Shown: positions 32,901 to 41,673, counted from the stretch's first letter. The stretch is 64,000 nt of DNA from Symbiodinium sp. CCMP2592 (GCA_905221615.1 CAJNDT010001269.1:917565-981564), one strand, 5' to 3'. Numbers and translations are program-made. Notes: a model not told the origin generated them from the sequence alone.

Positions 32901-34487
32901 CAGATCATTCGAGACCTTACGACTGTCCTGGAGTCCCACAGGGAGAACACGGTTCGGCATCACTACATGGACAAAGGGATCAAGTTTGTCATCAAGAATT
33001 GGCGACCCGAAGACCTACGCAGAGACGAGGATGGAAGGAGAATGAGGGTGTGCCCGGCATGCTACAACATCGTTCCAGCATGCTTCTCCCGATGCACGTC
33101 TTGCTGGTCACAATTCGTTTCTAGCGGATATTACCAAGGTTCTCCACAACGGGAGACTCCTACGGAGATCCCCAGTGACTTCATTGCTCAGACAATGGAA
33201 GCCGCGGCAGCAGCAGTGCCTGAGGCGCCCGAAGAGGAGCAGGAAGCCATGGAGGTAGAGACCGTTGCGGAACCTGAGGAAATCCCAGAACCATCTGTCA
33301 TCGCGGAGGACGATCCAGAACAGGAACCTGATGAAGAAATGGACACAGAGCCAGGAGAGGACTTTGATGACGCAGTACCAGATGCAGTTGCACAGGAACG
33401 ACGTCCCGTCCTCATCGCCGGCCAGTCTTTGAACATCGATCCTGAACTACAACTCGCACGTACCGCCATGCAGCCATCCTACTACTCAGGGAAGCGAAAT
33501 GCCCATTGCATTGACACCAACATGGTCGCTCTTTCGTATATGGCATTCGTGGTATGCAGAACCATCTACAAGGCTTGGTCAGGATTCGCGAAGTGGGCTA
33601 CTATGCCGTTGTTCCAGATGAAGGAGAATTTCGCACTTGGCCAACGCTATGATGTGCTCGGAAAGTGGGGATCTTTGGCTGTAGTGGACAGAGAGACGGG
33701 TGTGAGCAGGGATGTGACTGACGAGGAGATCATTCGCTTTGCCAAGGAGCCTGAGAACCTCAAGCAGTACGATCCCAACGGGACTTACACTTTGAAGCGC
33801 TTCCGGACGAATCAGATGCTTTCGTTGCTTACACGGGGAGCCAACATGATGGGAATTGGCAGGGACAACTTCAACCCTACTACGTACTTGAAGAGCAACA
33901 GGGATGAAGATGTGAAGGCTATGCACTTCTGTTGCCTGAACGTCCTGTGCGAGGTGATTCCGATGGTGACAGGACACCAACAATTCTCAGTGCTACGACC
34001 AACGCCAACTGGACCGGTGGACTTCCTGTACATCGACCCCGTCGGTATCCTGCTGACTCATGCCGATCATTCAGTCCAGACCATTGGATTGCTGGTGGAC
34101 CACAATGTGCAAATGCCTGCGCATTTCATGGACAGATTGGTCAGATCCAAGGCTGAGAGACAGCAAAACCCGACAACCAAACGTACTGAAGCCCTACATC
34201 ACATTTCGGCCGCTGACTATCTCCCTCCAGGTGGTACTTCCATCCTGGACACGCCTGTCACTACGGAGGAACGTGCAAGCGCTTCTTCGGCCAAGGGACC
34301 TTCAAAAGGGCGTGAGAGAACCGGAGGTGAACAGCATGGAGGCTGGAACGCCAACACCTACTATGACTACACCGCCGGCAAAGGCCGAAACAAAGGCAAG
34401 GACAAAGGAAAGCAAAGGGAACAGTATCCAGAGGAAAACCTCCGGCCCTGGGACCGCGATCCTGCGACCACGCGAAGATGGAGATGA
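26997..34487 (+). CDS. Retrotransposon ORF3: giant protein with zinc motifs and a KptA/Tpt1-like RNA 2'-phosphotransferase region
   Basis: A 2,496-residue uninterrupted frame; the ATG is in a strong context (GCCATGG). Residues 1-500 resemble no family I recognise; a low-complexity Pro/Gln/Ala/Ser linker spans ~430-515. C1029-x2-C1032...C1057-x2-C1060 looks like a zinc ribbon. C1381-x2-C-x4-H-x4-C1394 is an exact retroviral-type zinc knuckle. Residues ~1600-1905 resemble KptA/Tpt1: R1602-H1603 with DEGGWV; R1753 in RATSGHS; H1793 in FHATACRNLDSIVTQGI; R1832 in GGRLHSYWG; then REDGRITDSGIMIVGRTIPFQ (matching the family's NGV..T..VP step). C2019-x2-C2022...C2033-x2-C2036 is another paired-Cys motif; an acidic Glu/Asp stretch (~2060-2130) and a Lys/Arg/Gly-rich tail follow. 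It lies inside the element, between pol and LTR3, so it is element-borne. Intact length in a copy with broken pol suggests constraint or recent activity. Confidence 0.8.
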   Translation: MAESYNAYELAFEGVDHEEVFPSGGMMRTFLKFHKFLQMYSEDSSQSVSLPPKITKDKVVDNDLIRTWAAFKAPPLVLLFTCANLSPGGDLSIRVREILKACLFAAPEEYMDKPYGEILAMVIKFGGGLKHIVADYGGKFHAITRFMVDEEVIRDDAKLAVVELEQERKQVRFDLNTATRNIVSADVYYNLAVLINSVETPYQAVTDTRIQQWYTVNQDYYHKLPMSGRAPDQSDLLGEPTLCRVCKLMYMFAKHTGYGLRTYNQECAAGNDGATPINVHQLALMMRTLPQGMGHPLAFAMNSLQAFSVCLHVLHSYVSWIDPQTGLPHYRWSNDVLPDSDYTTYAFLKYHVDAVCAAQDKNGFQLPDAFRGYTWNQCGVESGYVVDCSTKRATLGIWEAEFQQMRAPNPLMQDDGLFPPNLQRHPSWVYSTGRVAMPTASNLEPEGIVHPEHGRTPEQSQGSAAGPRATPSHGPKRARTDEATASASSSSAAPPPQQPPSQPEEEPSQPTWEEAPIPAGAQESWYHYVNIDEKGCRSILLTTTRDHDEYPPAIDETPKFVANHDVGTTPIQHYVRRLVTYLARIRSVSQNDDKGLNLKVYVKLSTKVWLRMYSRLYHALALVSCVHLPSPPMLTSAVMIEADSDLVDNDDIPEEARINTMNTLNGFRNSLGMGGKPDAATMRSQCTILVQDFDMVARTRGSTHTVRENLGMHGWSEIYIVSPSITTGANYNFQVTKGSLESVNATLDGLTEEQLATVTLHYHLSLQAILIENMSFPMSEVGDGAAIRTDLQRQLKVTYVDPIIAAGKRTTRPPIVNINHDLRFVGAASNYLQHKASLFNGFHALGMYIELELRARACVVIHGSSFWSRMYSQMKHASSGVHTLSAEKVPAPDNRVRFKLGYAIYEKQLFCEKMVSTCFVEASKVRSWDETVRADSVAHPSLVEIWEDKSEVKTSTRISQTWFTGEQQQQIRSGAQGDTVAESSTVTWQDFDIAMTVPEAYYDNRHYWFRIDTYATPNTGYVKGRTFYCPGCDAMKLAECYAQAFFKPTGNGYPGHCIGCAHTSALKMQHQIGSFNDLVASQKYTLACAKHLYDLRLQFVDPRMDIKEFLKACAEVVYEDIGKTVSHYGGLRITASQAIEYAAWGKAKQLAWDRGYDSEGKTCYICYYDAGNCAYAGFMRMLLTPEERQECYRGSALPKEELLGDTVELALGLLTIAMRHPSHFPNWGGLEGANACVRGIERSFFRYASAEAIELITVDSPRKRTPPKKNEAVAEIVNNMSADLVIDFTVIVDGDIYPVEIARTDETQAADNVTDDPGFSVAPPIPAQDVDVDAQPEEEQGAEDPDPRQMIREGFVAQLQDYVGVLAQGEMSVGSDRLTFCIACGSDQHHLSNCTENAATRDLVLRGIQIIKESLLRYPRRVPPQEAEPMDVDTTDHVSVASSDRRPKAKARPRRGGEAVRGDVVLIRYENKHNLCTDVENRRGLHDACGVPLQDMGPENSQRVVDLIEQLSDHRDRRLPQRGDRPSFEYDDTIQGYTNAGYECIGGGRPIRCGILDLIPTKGASFIHNRWDIVNEVVLRNITHHRRRNADWALSCIQSDLRHRIARRPGSEWLDNRCQVAFSSVIRCDEGGWVLIEDLVRHEQLWTHDSRRITEAVSRTDEQQRKRVYNERLQLLFQGNMLAATRRHKAKIRLQFLGVRVKDPGVETLGSAGSNMLVSIPDEITEIQNNDRCRHSQRYLNVCNGWVKPWAVRATSGHSAHSDPQNNLLQLDKNRFAISPSMTLLQRLGGAFHATACRNLDSIVTQGIMPGSEDPDGDFDHRRQFRGNQGGRLHSYWGVFAPFDHRNATTKMRVHGRDAKHMPLAVLHVPSQDLAREDGRITDSGIMIVGRTIPFQFVKEVWFCVPNPQDTHSFALVEKIYDERLEKEMVLDYNASPLLPEFERYRTPSKIMELLCEMPPGPHDTSKEQIIRDLTTVLESHRENTVRHHYMDKGIKFVIKNWRPEDLRRDEDGRRMRVCPACYNIVPACFSRCTSCWSQFVSSGYYQGSPQRETPTEIPSDFIAQTMEAAAAAVPEAPEEEQEAMEVETVAEPEEIPEPSVIAEDDPEQEPDEEMDTEPGEDFDDAVPDAVAQERRPVLIAGQSLNIDPELQLARTAMQPSYYSGKRNAHCIDTNMVALSYMAFVVCRTIYKAWSGFAKWATMPLFQMKENFALGQRYDVLGKWGSLAVVDRETGVSRDVTDEEIIRFAKEPENLKQYDPNGTYTLKRFRTNQMLSLLTRGANMMGIGRDNFNPTTYLKSNRDEDVKAMHFCCLNVLCEVIPMVTGHQQFSVLRPTPTGPVDFLYIDPVGILLTHADHSVQTIGLLVDHNVQMPAHFMDRLVRSKAERQQNPTTKRTEALHHISAADYLPPGGTSILDTPVTTEERASASSAKGPSKGRERTGGEQHGGWNANTYYDYTAGKGRNKGKDKGKQREQYPEENLRPWDRDPATTRRWR
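31794..32716 (+). other. KptA/Tpt1-like domain within ORF3
   Basis: In Tpt1/KptA an N-terminal winged helix (LRH...P...GL..D..GWV) is followed by R-A-x-Q-GHS, H-G-T-(S)-x-x-x-x-x-x-I-L-x-x-G-L, R-x-H-V-H-L-S and a C-terminal NGVW/VPP segment. Here the order and spacing are the same: DLRHRIARRP...DEGGWV, AVRATSGHS, FHATACRNLDSIVTQGI, GGRLHSYWG, DSGIMIVGRTIPFQFVKEVW. The usual Arg-His-Arg-Arg set is matched by R1602, H1603, R1753 and R1832. The family moves an RNA 2'-phosphate to NAD+. A divergent ADP-ribosyltransferase of another branch is the main alternative. Confidence 0.65.
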
Positions 34488-34741
34488 ATCAACGCTTGGT
34501 CTGCCTCGCCTTTCAGTTCGTGACCTCTGAGCTTCGCCCATGGAATGCCATCGCGAATGCTTCTTTCTTCGGTGACGCCTGATTCGTTTGCCATTTCAGG
34601 GGATCGTTACTGACGTAGATGAGTGTCACAACGTTTCTAATTGGGATGCAAAGCTCTGATTTTCAATGTCAACGTTGCGGCGGAACATTTTCTGTTGTCC
34701 TATCGTGCCATCTTCCGGGTGAGCAGCGTCGGAGACGCAAC
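34488..34741 (+). other. ORF3-LTR3 spacer
   Basis: About 250 bases with no ORF of note, leading to the purine tract. Confidence 0.5.
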
Positions 34742-34744
34742 TCA

Positions 34745-34751
34745 TGGGGGG
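34745..34751 (+). promoter_or_regulatory. Polypurine tract before LTR3
   Basis: A short purine run ending in six G lies flush against the TG of LTR3, in the position of the plus-strand primer of LTR elements. It fixes the LTR boundary at 34752. Confidence 0.6.
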
Positions 34752-35181
34752 TGCGAACGGACTGCGATGCCTTGTCAAGTTCTAAGGTGTCACTATAAGA
34801 GCTGTGAGCAAGACCGTGTAAAGTGCAAGAGAAGGGGGCACGCTACGCGTCCCTCGACTCTAAGGGGGCACGCTACGCGTCCCTCGTCTTTACCTTTCTA
34901 TGTGACCGCCCACGCAACGTTTGGCTCAAGTCAATGCCCATAGCTAAGTGCTATATGTGTCTTCTATCCTGAGCAATCAGAGCTATCCCGTTGCACAGAC
35001 GAACCGCCGCCGGCAGTGAGTGCAAAAGGAACGGCCGCCGGTTCTGCCTGCATAGGATTGCACGTGTGGAAGTGTGAGAGAGACAGGGTCCAGTCTGTGG
35101 AGAGTGCAAGCCAGCCACACCTATATTCATTACAGCTCTGGTGGGGGAGCAGCAGCATAATCGAGATCAAATCCCCACGCA
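34752..35181 (+). repeat. LTR3, 3' long terminal repeat of unit 2
   Basis: 430 bases with TGCGAACGG and CCCCACGCA ends. It differs from LTR1 and LTR2 in the middle: the ggagtaagcttgtgg segment is absent and agggggcacgctacgcg occurs twice (around 34832 and 34864). It contains the spliced-leader-like motif at 34920-34930. Confidence 0.92.
34909..34930 (+). promoter_or_regulatory. Spliced-leader-like motif in LTR3
   Basis: TTTGGCTCAAG at 34920-34930, conserved although the LTR midsection has diverged. Confidence 0.45.
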
Positions 35182-36358
35182 GTATTAGTCTTCACATCAA
35201 TATGAATATGACTATTGGTATTCGTAGGAGTATTAATGTTAATATTCGTATTAGGATCATCCATAGTCGTATTAGCCTTAGTATAAGTGTTAATAATGGT
35301 ATTAATACTGGCATTATTTTGAATATTCAACAAGTTATCAATGTCAGTATTAGTATTGGTGACAGCATTACTGTTAACAGCATAAGAGTATACGCAGTAG
35401 TATCCGTAGGAGTATCAATACTTATGTAAATCTTGGCGTTGGTATAAACATTGTGATTGGTATTAGTAATAGTGCTAGTGCTAATATTAAAATGAGGTTA
35501 TGTATTCGCATGAATGTTTGTCTTATATTAGTATTACTCCTGATTACATGAAAATATTAACAGATAGATACATGCACGAGCTAATGTACTTGTACTTTAA
35601 TATAGTGGTATGTATATTTATGTACATTGGTATATGCAGGTGTGTATTAGTAGTGGTATTAAAATACAGTACTACCAATACGGGCATAATTATTGATATG
35701 CGAAGGAGTATGAACGTCAGTATTAATCATTATTAGTATTTGTATGGTGCCTGTTCGTATTGGTGTAAATAAAGTGTAAATATTAGTGTTAATGCTGGTA
35801 TTAGGTTGGGCAGTCAGCAAATGATCCATATCAGTATTAGTATTGGTAATAGTGTTCGTAGGAGTACCACTTTAGAAAAAGTATATATATATATATATAT
35901 AAACACTGATAATCGTCTAAACAGACCTTGCCTTTGCAAGTGAGTCATAGTGCATGGTCTGTCATCCGATGGGTCACAATCAGCCCATTGAAAATCAATT
36001 CCAGAAGTTCCGAAATTTCCGAAATTTCCAAAAGTTCCAAAATTTCCTAAATTTCCAAAATTTCCAAAACGGCCCGACCTAGTCGACAGGATTTTTCCAA
36101 AACATAAGGGCGGACTTTTTGGAAATTTCGGAAATTTTGGAATCCGAAATTTCCAAAATTTCCAAAACGGCCCGACCTAGTCGACAGGATTTTTTCAAAA
36201 CATAAGGGCGGACTTTTTGGAAATTTTATAAAATTAGGGGAGAGAATTTTGGAAGTTTTGGAATTGAGTTTTTGAAAGCTGAGTGCCCCCTCCCCCGATC
36301 ACAGACCATGCGCTACGACTGAGTTGAAAGGGCATGGTCTGTCAACGGGGGGGGTGAC
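35182..36358 (+). mobile_element. Terminal-inverted-repeat element, copy B (left part missing)
   Basis: Starts abruptly at the end of LTR3 at a point matching about 39328 in copy C and runs to the same right end (ggggggggtgacc). The AT-rich part has TATTAGTATT-like motifs; the foldback core follows. The core (about 35996-36290) holds a partial tandem duplication around 36062-36215: the segment containing cgacctagtcgacagga occurs twice. Confidence 0.75.
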
Positions 36359-38252
36359 CATACATATATACATAGACTTTATACTTCGTAACTTTGTAGG
36401 GAATTACAACGCTAGTAATTCAAGACGGAGACAAACCCTGTTTGCCGGGCAAGCTGAACTTGACAGCCGTTCGGATCGGGCCCCTCTGCTTGGGGACCCT
36501 TAAACCCTAAATCCTCTGTAAACCCTCTTGCTCTACATCTCACTAGGGTTTAGGATTTATAGGGTTTAGGCGGTTTAGGGTCCTAAGCCCCAAACCCTAA
36601 ACCGCAATTTCGCGCGAGGGATCTCAGGCCCGTCTGCGGCCCCTTTCCAGGTTCAGGGTTCCCTTGTGCCTATACCACACCCTTGTAGTAATCCTTACTG
36701 CAACTCCAGTAACCACGTTTTAAGCAGAGCCCTTCGTGAAACAGCAACTCTTATAGAACCACCCTGCAACATCGCCGTAGAGCAGGGAAGCCGTTCCAGG
36801 AGTCGCGAACATCCATGTTCTTCACCCGGCTGCTGCACGAATTTCTCTTCGCCCCTCGACGCCGAGAAGTGGGGTTGATCGGGTTCCCGGAGGCTTGATG
36901 ATACTTTGTGTGTGCAGGAGCTGATCCTTAGCCCGGTTTCCATCAAATCCGTAAACTCCTGAATGTATATAGCCCATCTTATCACTCTAAAACCGTCTAA
37001 AAATCCCAGTCCCAGGCCCAACAGCCCTGGGGAGCCGGGAGTTTCGTGCCGAGCACGGACATCCGCTTGCAGCCTGCCGCCCTCCACTGCAGTCGCCTCG
37101 CCTTCCGGCACCAAGGGTACCGGCTCAGGGGTTTAAAAATAGGGGCTTAAATAATTACTATTTTGGGGGGTTCCTTATATATAATTATAGGCTATAGGGG
37201 CCTGATAAATGATTACCAATACTATTTGGGGAGGGTTCCTTATTATGATTATATATAGCATGAGGGGCCCCAAAACCCTATTCTAACAATTCAGGCCCCT
37301 ACATTAGGAGCGTATAAGGCCTCGGGGTTTAGGGGTTTTTGGGGTGCAGGGTTAGGGTGTTGACGGGGCAGCTGGTGCTTCGTTTCTGCGCTGAGGCCCA
37401 AGAGACGGGCTTCAAAAAGGCTTCAGGGTTCAGGGTTGAGTGTTTAGGGGCATCGTGGTAGGCTAGACCCTAAAAACATGAACCCCAAACCCTAAAACGC
37501 TTAGGCAGGAAAGATCACGCAGAAGAATCAGGTGTCACGGTCACCATGTTTTCGCCTTGTGAGGGTTTACCTACAGTTACAGTCTCCATTGCAATTCCTT
37601 TTTTTGTTGAGCCGTTCAGCCATGTTTATGTTTAGGGCTCTGTAAGGTAGCCATAATATAGCGAAGCCAGCCACGAATGACAACGGTAGGAGCAGTCGCT
37701 GTCGTGGGCAAGACCACCCCCACCACCGTCACAGTCATCACGATTCACGATCCTCATAGTTCCAGTTTCCGAAGCATGAGACCCGACCTCAGGCCGCAAG
37801 CAGTAGGATCCTCAATGTAAGGGATCCCCTCCTAGTGGGAGCCGTGGGGGTAAATTCTTGTCCCGAGTTCCTCTAGAAGCTGAAAGGGCTGTGTCGCTGT
37901 TGCATGGGTTAGAGCACAAGCCTGAGTTATCAGCTATTCCTTCTTTTCCATCTTGTTTTAAATAGACCCCACAACCCTATCCTAAGTTCTGTATTGTCCA
38001 GGGATTCAATAAAGCTCTGTGGATAAGTTCGGGTTCCGTGTAGGTAGCATCTCACAGGGCGGAACTGTTTGGGTGTGGGGCTATCGGGGATTAGGCTTGC
38101 TGCTACTTATGCATACACACGATCGTTAAGTCTGAAATCCTTTGAGCCCGGAACTGGCGTCACCGAGCACGGGAGACGCTCACACAAGGGCAGACACTAG
38201 CCAGATCAGTTCTTGGTTTGTTTTCGTGTTTGTGTGTGTATTCATATATGTG

Positions 38253-38254
<2 letters not shown>
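36359..38254. other. Non-coding stretch with telomere-like heptads
   Basis: No gene recognised. Clusters of CCCTAAA/TTTAGGG-type heptads occur around 36500-36606 and 37315-37500, degenerate and interspersed. A small inverted-repeat element lies at 37141-37300. Confidence 0.5.
37141..37300. repeat. MITE-like small inverted-repeat element, copy 1 (compound)
   Basis: Ends ggggcttaaataatta and caattcaggcccct are imperfect inverted repeats; inside are ttttggggggttcctta and ggccccaaaaccctattcta. The left half is repeated (aggggcctgataaatgatta at 37196), as if two copies were nested. Related copies are at 45416, 45895, 47158 and 49470. Confidence 0.6.
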
Positions 38255-38303
<49 letters not shown>

Positions 38304-38337
38304 CATACATACACATACGCACACACACAATCAATCA

Positions 38338-38411
<74 letters not shown>
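38255..38411. repeat. (TA)n microsatellite flanking copy C
   Basis: Long TA runs interrupted by ACAT and CACA units. Copy C starts directly after it. TA tracts also border the outer ends of A and B. Confidence 0.9.
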
Positions 38412-38412
<1 letters not shown>

Positions 38413-38413
<1 letters not shown>

Positions 38414-40667
38414 CTCACCCCCCCCCCCCCATGACAGACCACGGGTCTAAAAAACACCGCGCACGACGATATTCTATGAAGCAAAACCGTTACATGAGGT
38501 ATATCGTATAGCACCAGACGTGCGGCACATGAGTTACGTAATAGTCTTGTGGTAGTATCGGTATTAGGGTGAGTATTATTATTAATATTAGTACTATTGT
38601 TTGTTGTAAGTATACGTATCAATATTGCCAACTATAAATTAGTGTTAGTGCTCATGTTCGTGTTAGAGTTAGCGCTAGTGCCAGTGTCAATGTCAGTAAT
38701 ACAGCACCACTGCTACGAGTAGTATCAGTATCAGTCTTAATGCTGGGTTTAACAGCAGCTTATATTCGCAGAAGTGCTAGTATTAGTATCAATATTAGAA
38801 CTAGTTAGTTTTGATATGTTAGTATATTGATAGTCTCGTATATTAGCAGATTAGTATATCAATACATCAATGTATTCGAACAGTAAAATATTTGCATACT
38901 TGTATACTAGTATATTTTACATGTTGGTACAACTGGTGCATGAATACACTACACTGCTGTATCAGCTTAATAGTATATTGACATACCAGTATATTCGTAC
39001 GTTAGCATATTAGTGTACGAGTATGTGTACTATATTACTGTTTTATCTAATCATTTATAAGTATATCAGTATGTTGGCATATTAGTATACGAACTTGTCA
39101 TGTCGGTATTCTTGCATAGTGCAGTAGCCGTATATGACTATACTCACACATATTCGTATAGTATATTCGTACAACAACGAGAAGTATATTGATACATTGG
39201 TATATGGGTATATGCCTATGCCAAAGCATTAATACATGAATGCACTGATGTATATATCTGTATCTTAAGATAGTGGTATGTATTTTATGTACATTAGTAT
39301 ATGCAGGTGTCTATTAGTAATGATATTAGTTTTCATATCAATATGAATATACTATTGGTATTCGTAGGAGTATTAATGTCAATATTATTAGAAATAGGAC
39401 TATTTATACTCGTAATAGCCATAATATGAGTGTTCATGCTGGTACTAGTGGCATTCTTGAATATTCAGCAGATTATCAAAGTCCGTATTAGTGTTGGTGG
39501 TAGCACTACTGTTAACGCACAAGAGTTTACGTATTCGTATTCGTAGGAGTATCATTTGCTATGTAAATATTGATGTTCGTATAAATTTTGTGTTAAGTAT
39601 TAGCAGTAGTGTTAGCGTTAGTACTATAATATTATTGATGATATACATTCGAAAGAATGTTTGTATTATTATTACTCTTGATCACGTGAAATTCTAACAG
39701 TTGAATACATGAGTGAGTTAAAGGATTTGTATTTTAATATGGTGGTATGCATGTTTATGTACATTAGTACATACAGGTGTGTGTTAGTATTGGTATTAAT
39801 ATACATTATTATGAATATGAATATGGTTATTGATATGCGTAGGAGTACTAAGAGCAATACTAATCAATCTTAGTATTTGTGTTATGCATATTCGTACTGA
39901 GCTTTATAGAAGTGTAATACTAGTAGTAATGCTGGTATTAGCTTGAGCATTCAACAAATTATCAATGTCAGTCTTTTCAATGGCAATACTATATGTAGGA
40001 GTATCAATACATATATGTATATATAGATAGACAGATAGATAGAGAGATATTCGTTTAAATATGGGCATGGGTATTGACAGCCCTTGCCTTTGCAAGTAAG
40101 TCGTGCATGGTCTGTCATCGTCATTTTTGGCTCCGAAAGTGACACTAGTTCTGGTCCGATGCGGAGACTAGCACGATAAGGCGCGCGGGTGTCCTACCAA
40201 GAAAGGAATTACAGAGCACACGTGTATGGATGAGGGTTGTGCTGATACACTACATAGTAAGCACTACACAGTAATCTTACTTGAGTCATATATAGAACAG
40301 ATTCCAGCATTTCCAAAATTTCCAAAATTTCCAAAATCTCTCCCCTAATTTCCTTTCCAAAATTTCCAAAATTTCCGAAATTTCCAAAATTTCCAAAATT
40401 TCCAAAATTTCCAAAATTTCCAAAATTTCCCGACCTAGTCGACAGGATTTTTCCAAAACATAAGGGCGGACTTTTTGGAAATTTTGGAAATTTCGGAAAT
40501 TTTGGAAATTTTGGAAATTTTGGAAATCCGGAAAGTTAGGGGAGAGAATTTTGGAAATTTTGGAATTAGTCTTTGAAAGTTGAGTGCCCCCTCCCTCCGA
40601 TCACAGACCATGCGCTACGACTGAGTCGAAAGGTCATGGTCTGTCATGGGGGGGGGGGGGGGTGACC
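38413..40667 (+). mobile_element. Terminal-inverted-repeat element, copy C (apparently full length, 2.26 kb)
   Basis: Left end gctcacc, a C run, then atgacagacca. Right end tggtctgtcat, a G run, then ggtgacc: a terminal inverted repeat of about 30 bases, including homopolymer runs of unequal length. The interior holds ~1.6 kb of AT-rich sequence and the foldback core. No transposase ORF is seen. Relative to A and B there is an insertion of about 180 bases at ~40118-40300. (TA)n on both sides fits a TA target, as in Tc1/mariner-type elements, but this assignment is inferred. Confidence 0.7.
40298..40575. repeat. Foldback core of copy C
   Basis: A TTTCCAAAA array, then the centre cgacctagtcgacaggat, then a TTTTGGAAA array. 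tctctcccctaa and ttaggggagaga sit symmetrically on the two arms. This is the most regular of the three copies. Confidence 0.85.
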
Positions 40668-40683
40668 ATATATTTATATATAC

Positions 40684-40714
<31 letters not shown>

Positions 40715-40715
40715 C

Positions 40716-40760
<45 letters not shown>
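40668..40760. repeat. (TA)n microsatellite
   Basis: TA runs with occasional TACA interruptions, directly right of copy C. Confidence 0.9.
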
Positions 40761-41390
40761 GCGCACACACACACAGACGCGGCTGTATGGGATAAAGCAT
40801 TGGCTGCTCATGTTCGGGATTCCATCGGCCGCAGAATAGACCTGACCTTCTGACAGCGAAGGTGATGCTCCATGTCTTAGCGAACCCCTGCACCCTGGCT
40901 GCTATCGTCATGGCATATTCTGATATATGTGGGTGTGTCACAGGCATACGATGACATCTTCTGGTAATTATACAGAACGGTTTCCGATTGTCCCAAGGCG
41001 TGCAAGGAGGGATCAGGAGTCAGGAGGTCGGTGGGGAGTGGACTATGCCCCATAGCTCGACTCTTTTGAGGTTCTTGGAGCTTCCGGCCGACCGCCGATT
41101 GGCAGGGAAGACCCAGAAGAGCAATAAAGACAAGATAGAAGGAAGCCTCATGGGTTTAGGGTTCGTTTCAGATGAGCAATATAGGTCCTGGAAGCCAGTT
41201 CTGCAAACCTTCAGCCCTAAAGCCTGAACATGTCGCTGTCGTTGTCCTCGTTGTTGTTGGTGTTGTGCTGGTGCTGCTGCTTAGGGTTTAGGGTTGCTGC
41301 TGCGGTTACTTCTGTTTTTGTCGCAGTTGTTGGCGGTTCGAGCTCGCTTTTGCTGTTGGACTGCATTTATCCCCCGAGACCCCCAGAGTC
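40761..41390. other. Non-coding stretch, no gene seen
   Basis: Short ORFs only; TTTAGGG heptads around 41155 and 41283. A GTTGTTG-rich segment lies near 41235-41280. Confidence 0.5.
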
Positions 41391-41673
41391 ACACACACAC
41401 ACCCACACACCCACACACCCACACACCCACACACCCACACACCCACACACCCACATGCACACACGCACACACGCACACACGCACACACTCACACACGCAC
41501 ACACGCACACACGCACACACGCACACACGCACACACGCACACACGCGCACACGCACACGCACACGCACACGCACACGCACACGCACACCCACGCGCACAC
41601 CCACGCACACCCCACGCACACACCCACGCACACACCCACGCACACACACACACACACACAACCACACACACAC
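41391..41673. repeat. CA-rich minisatellite (ACACCC / ACACGC units)
   Basis: Blocks of cacaccca, then acacgcac, then mixed units, about 280 bases. Translations in all frames are low-complexity Thr/His or Cys/Val and are artefacts. Confidence 0.95.

Larger units (their letters stand above)
15966..35181 (+). mobile_element. Ty1/copia-type giant retrotransposon, unit 2 (~19 kb)
   Basis: Visible length 19.2 kb from the gap edge to the end of LTR3, long for a Ty1/copia element (commonly about 5-8 kb). It carries gag-pol broken by several small indels and one 413-base deletion, followed by an intact 7.5-kb third ORF. A purine tract precedes LTR3. No matching target-site duplication flanks the array: ATAAT before LTR1 against GTATT after LTR3. 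Confidence 0.92.

Noticed and set aside
5337..35181. Complete single insertion with target-site duplication
   Set aside because: The five bases outside LTR1 and LTR3 differ, and the right flank is not the continuation of the left flank.
40121..40140. tcatttttggctccgaaag as a second spliced-leader relic
   Set aside because: Resembles the leader only with an extra T and mismatches at the 3' end; a single occurrence in an insertion of copy C.
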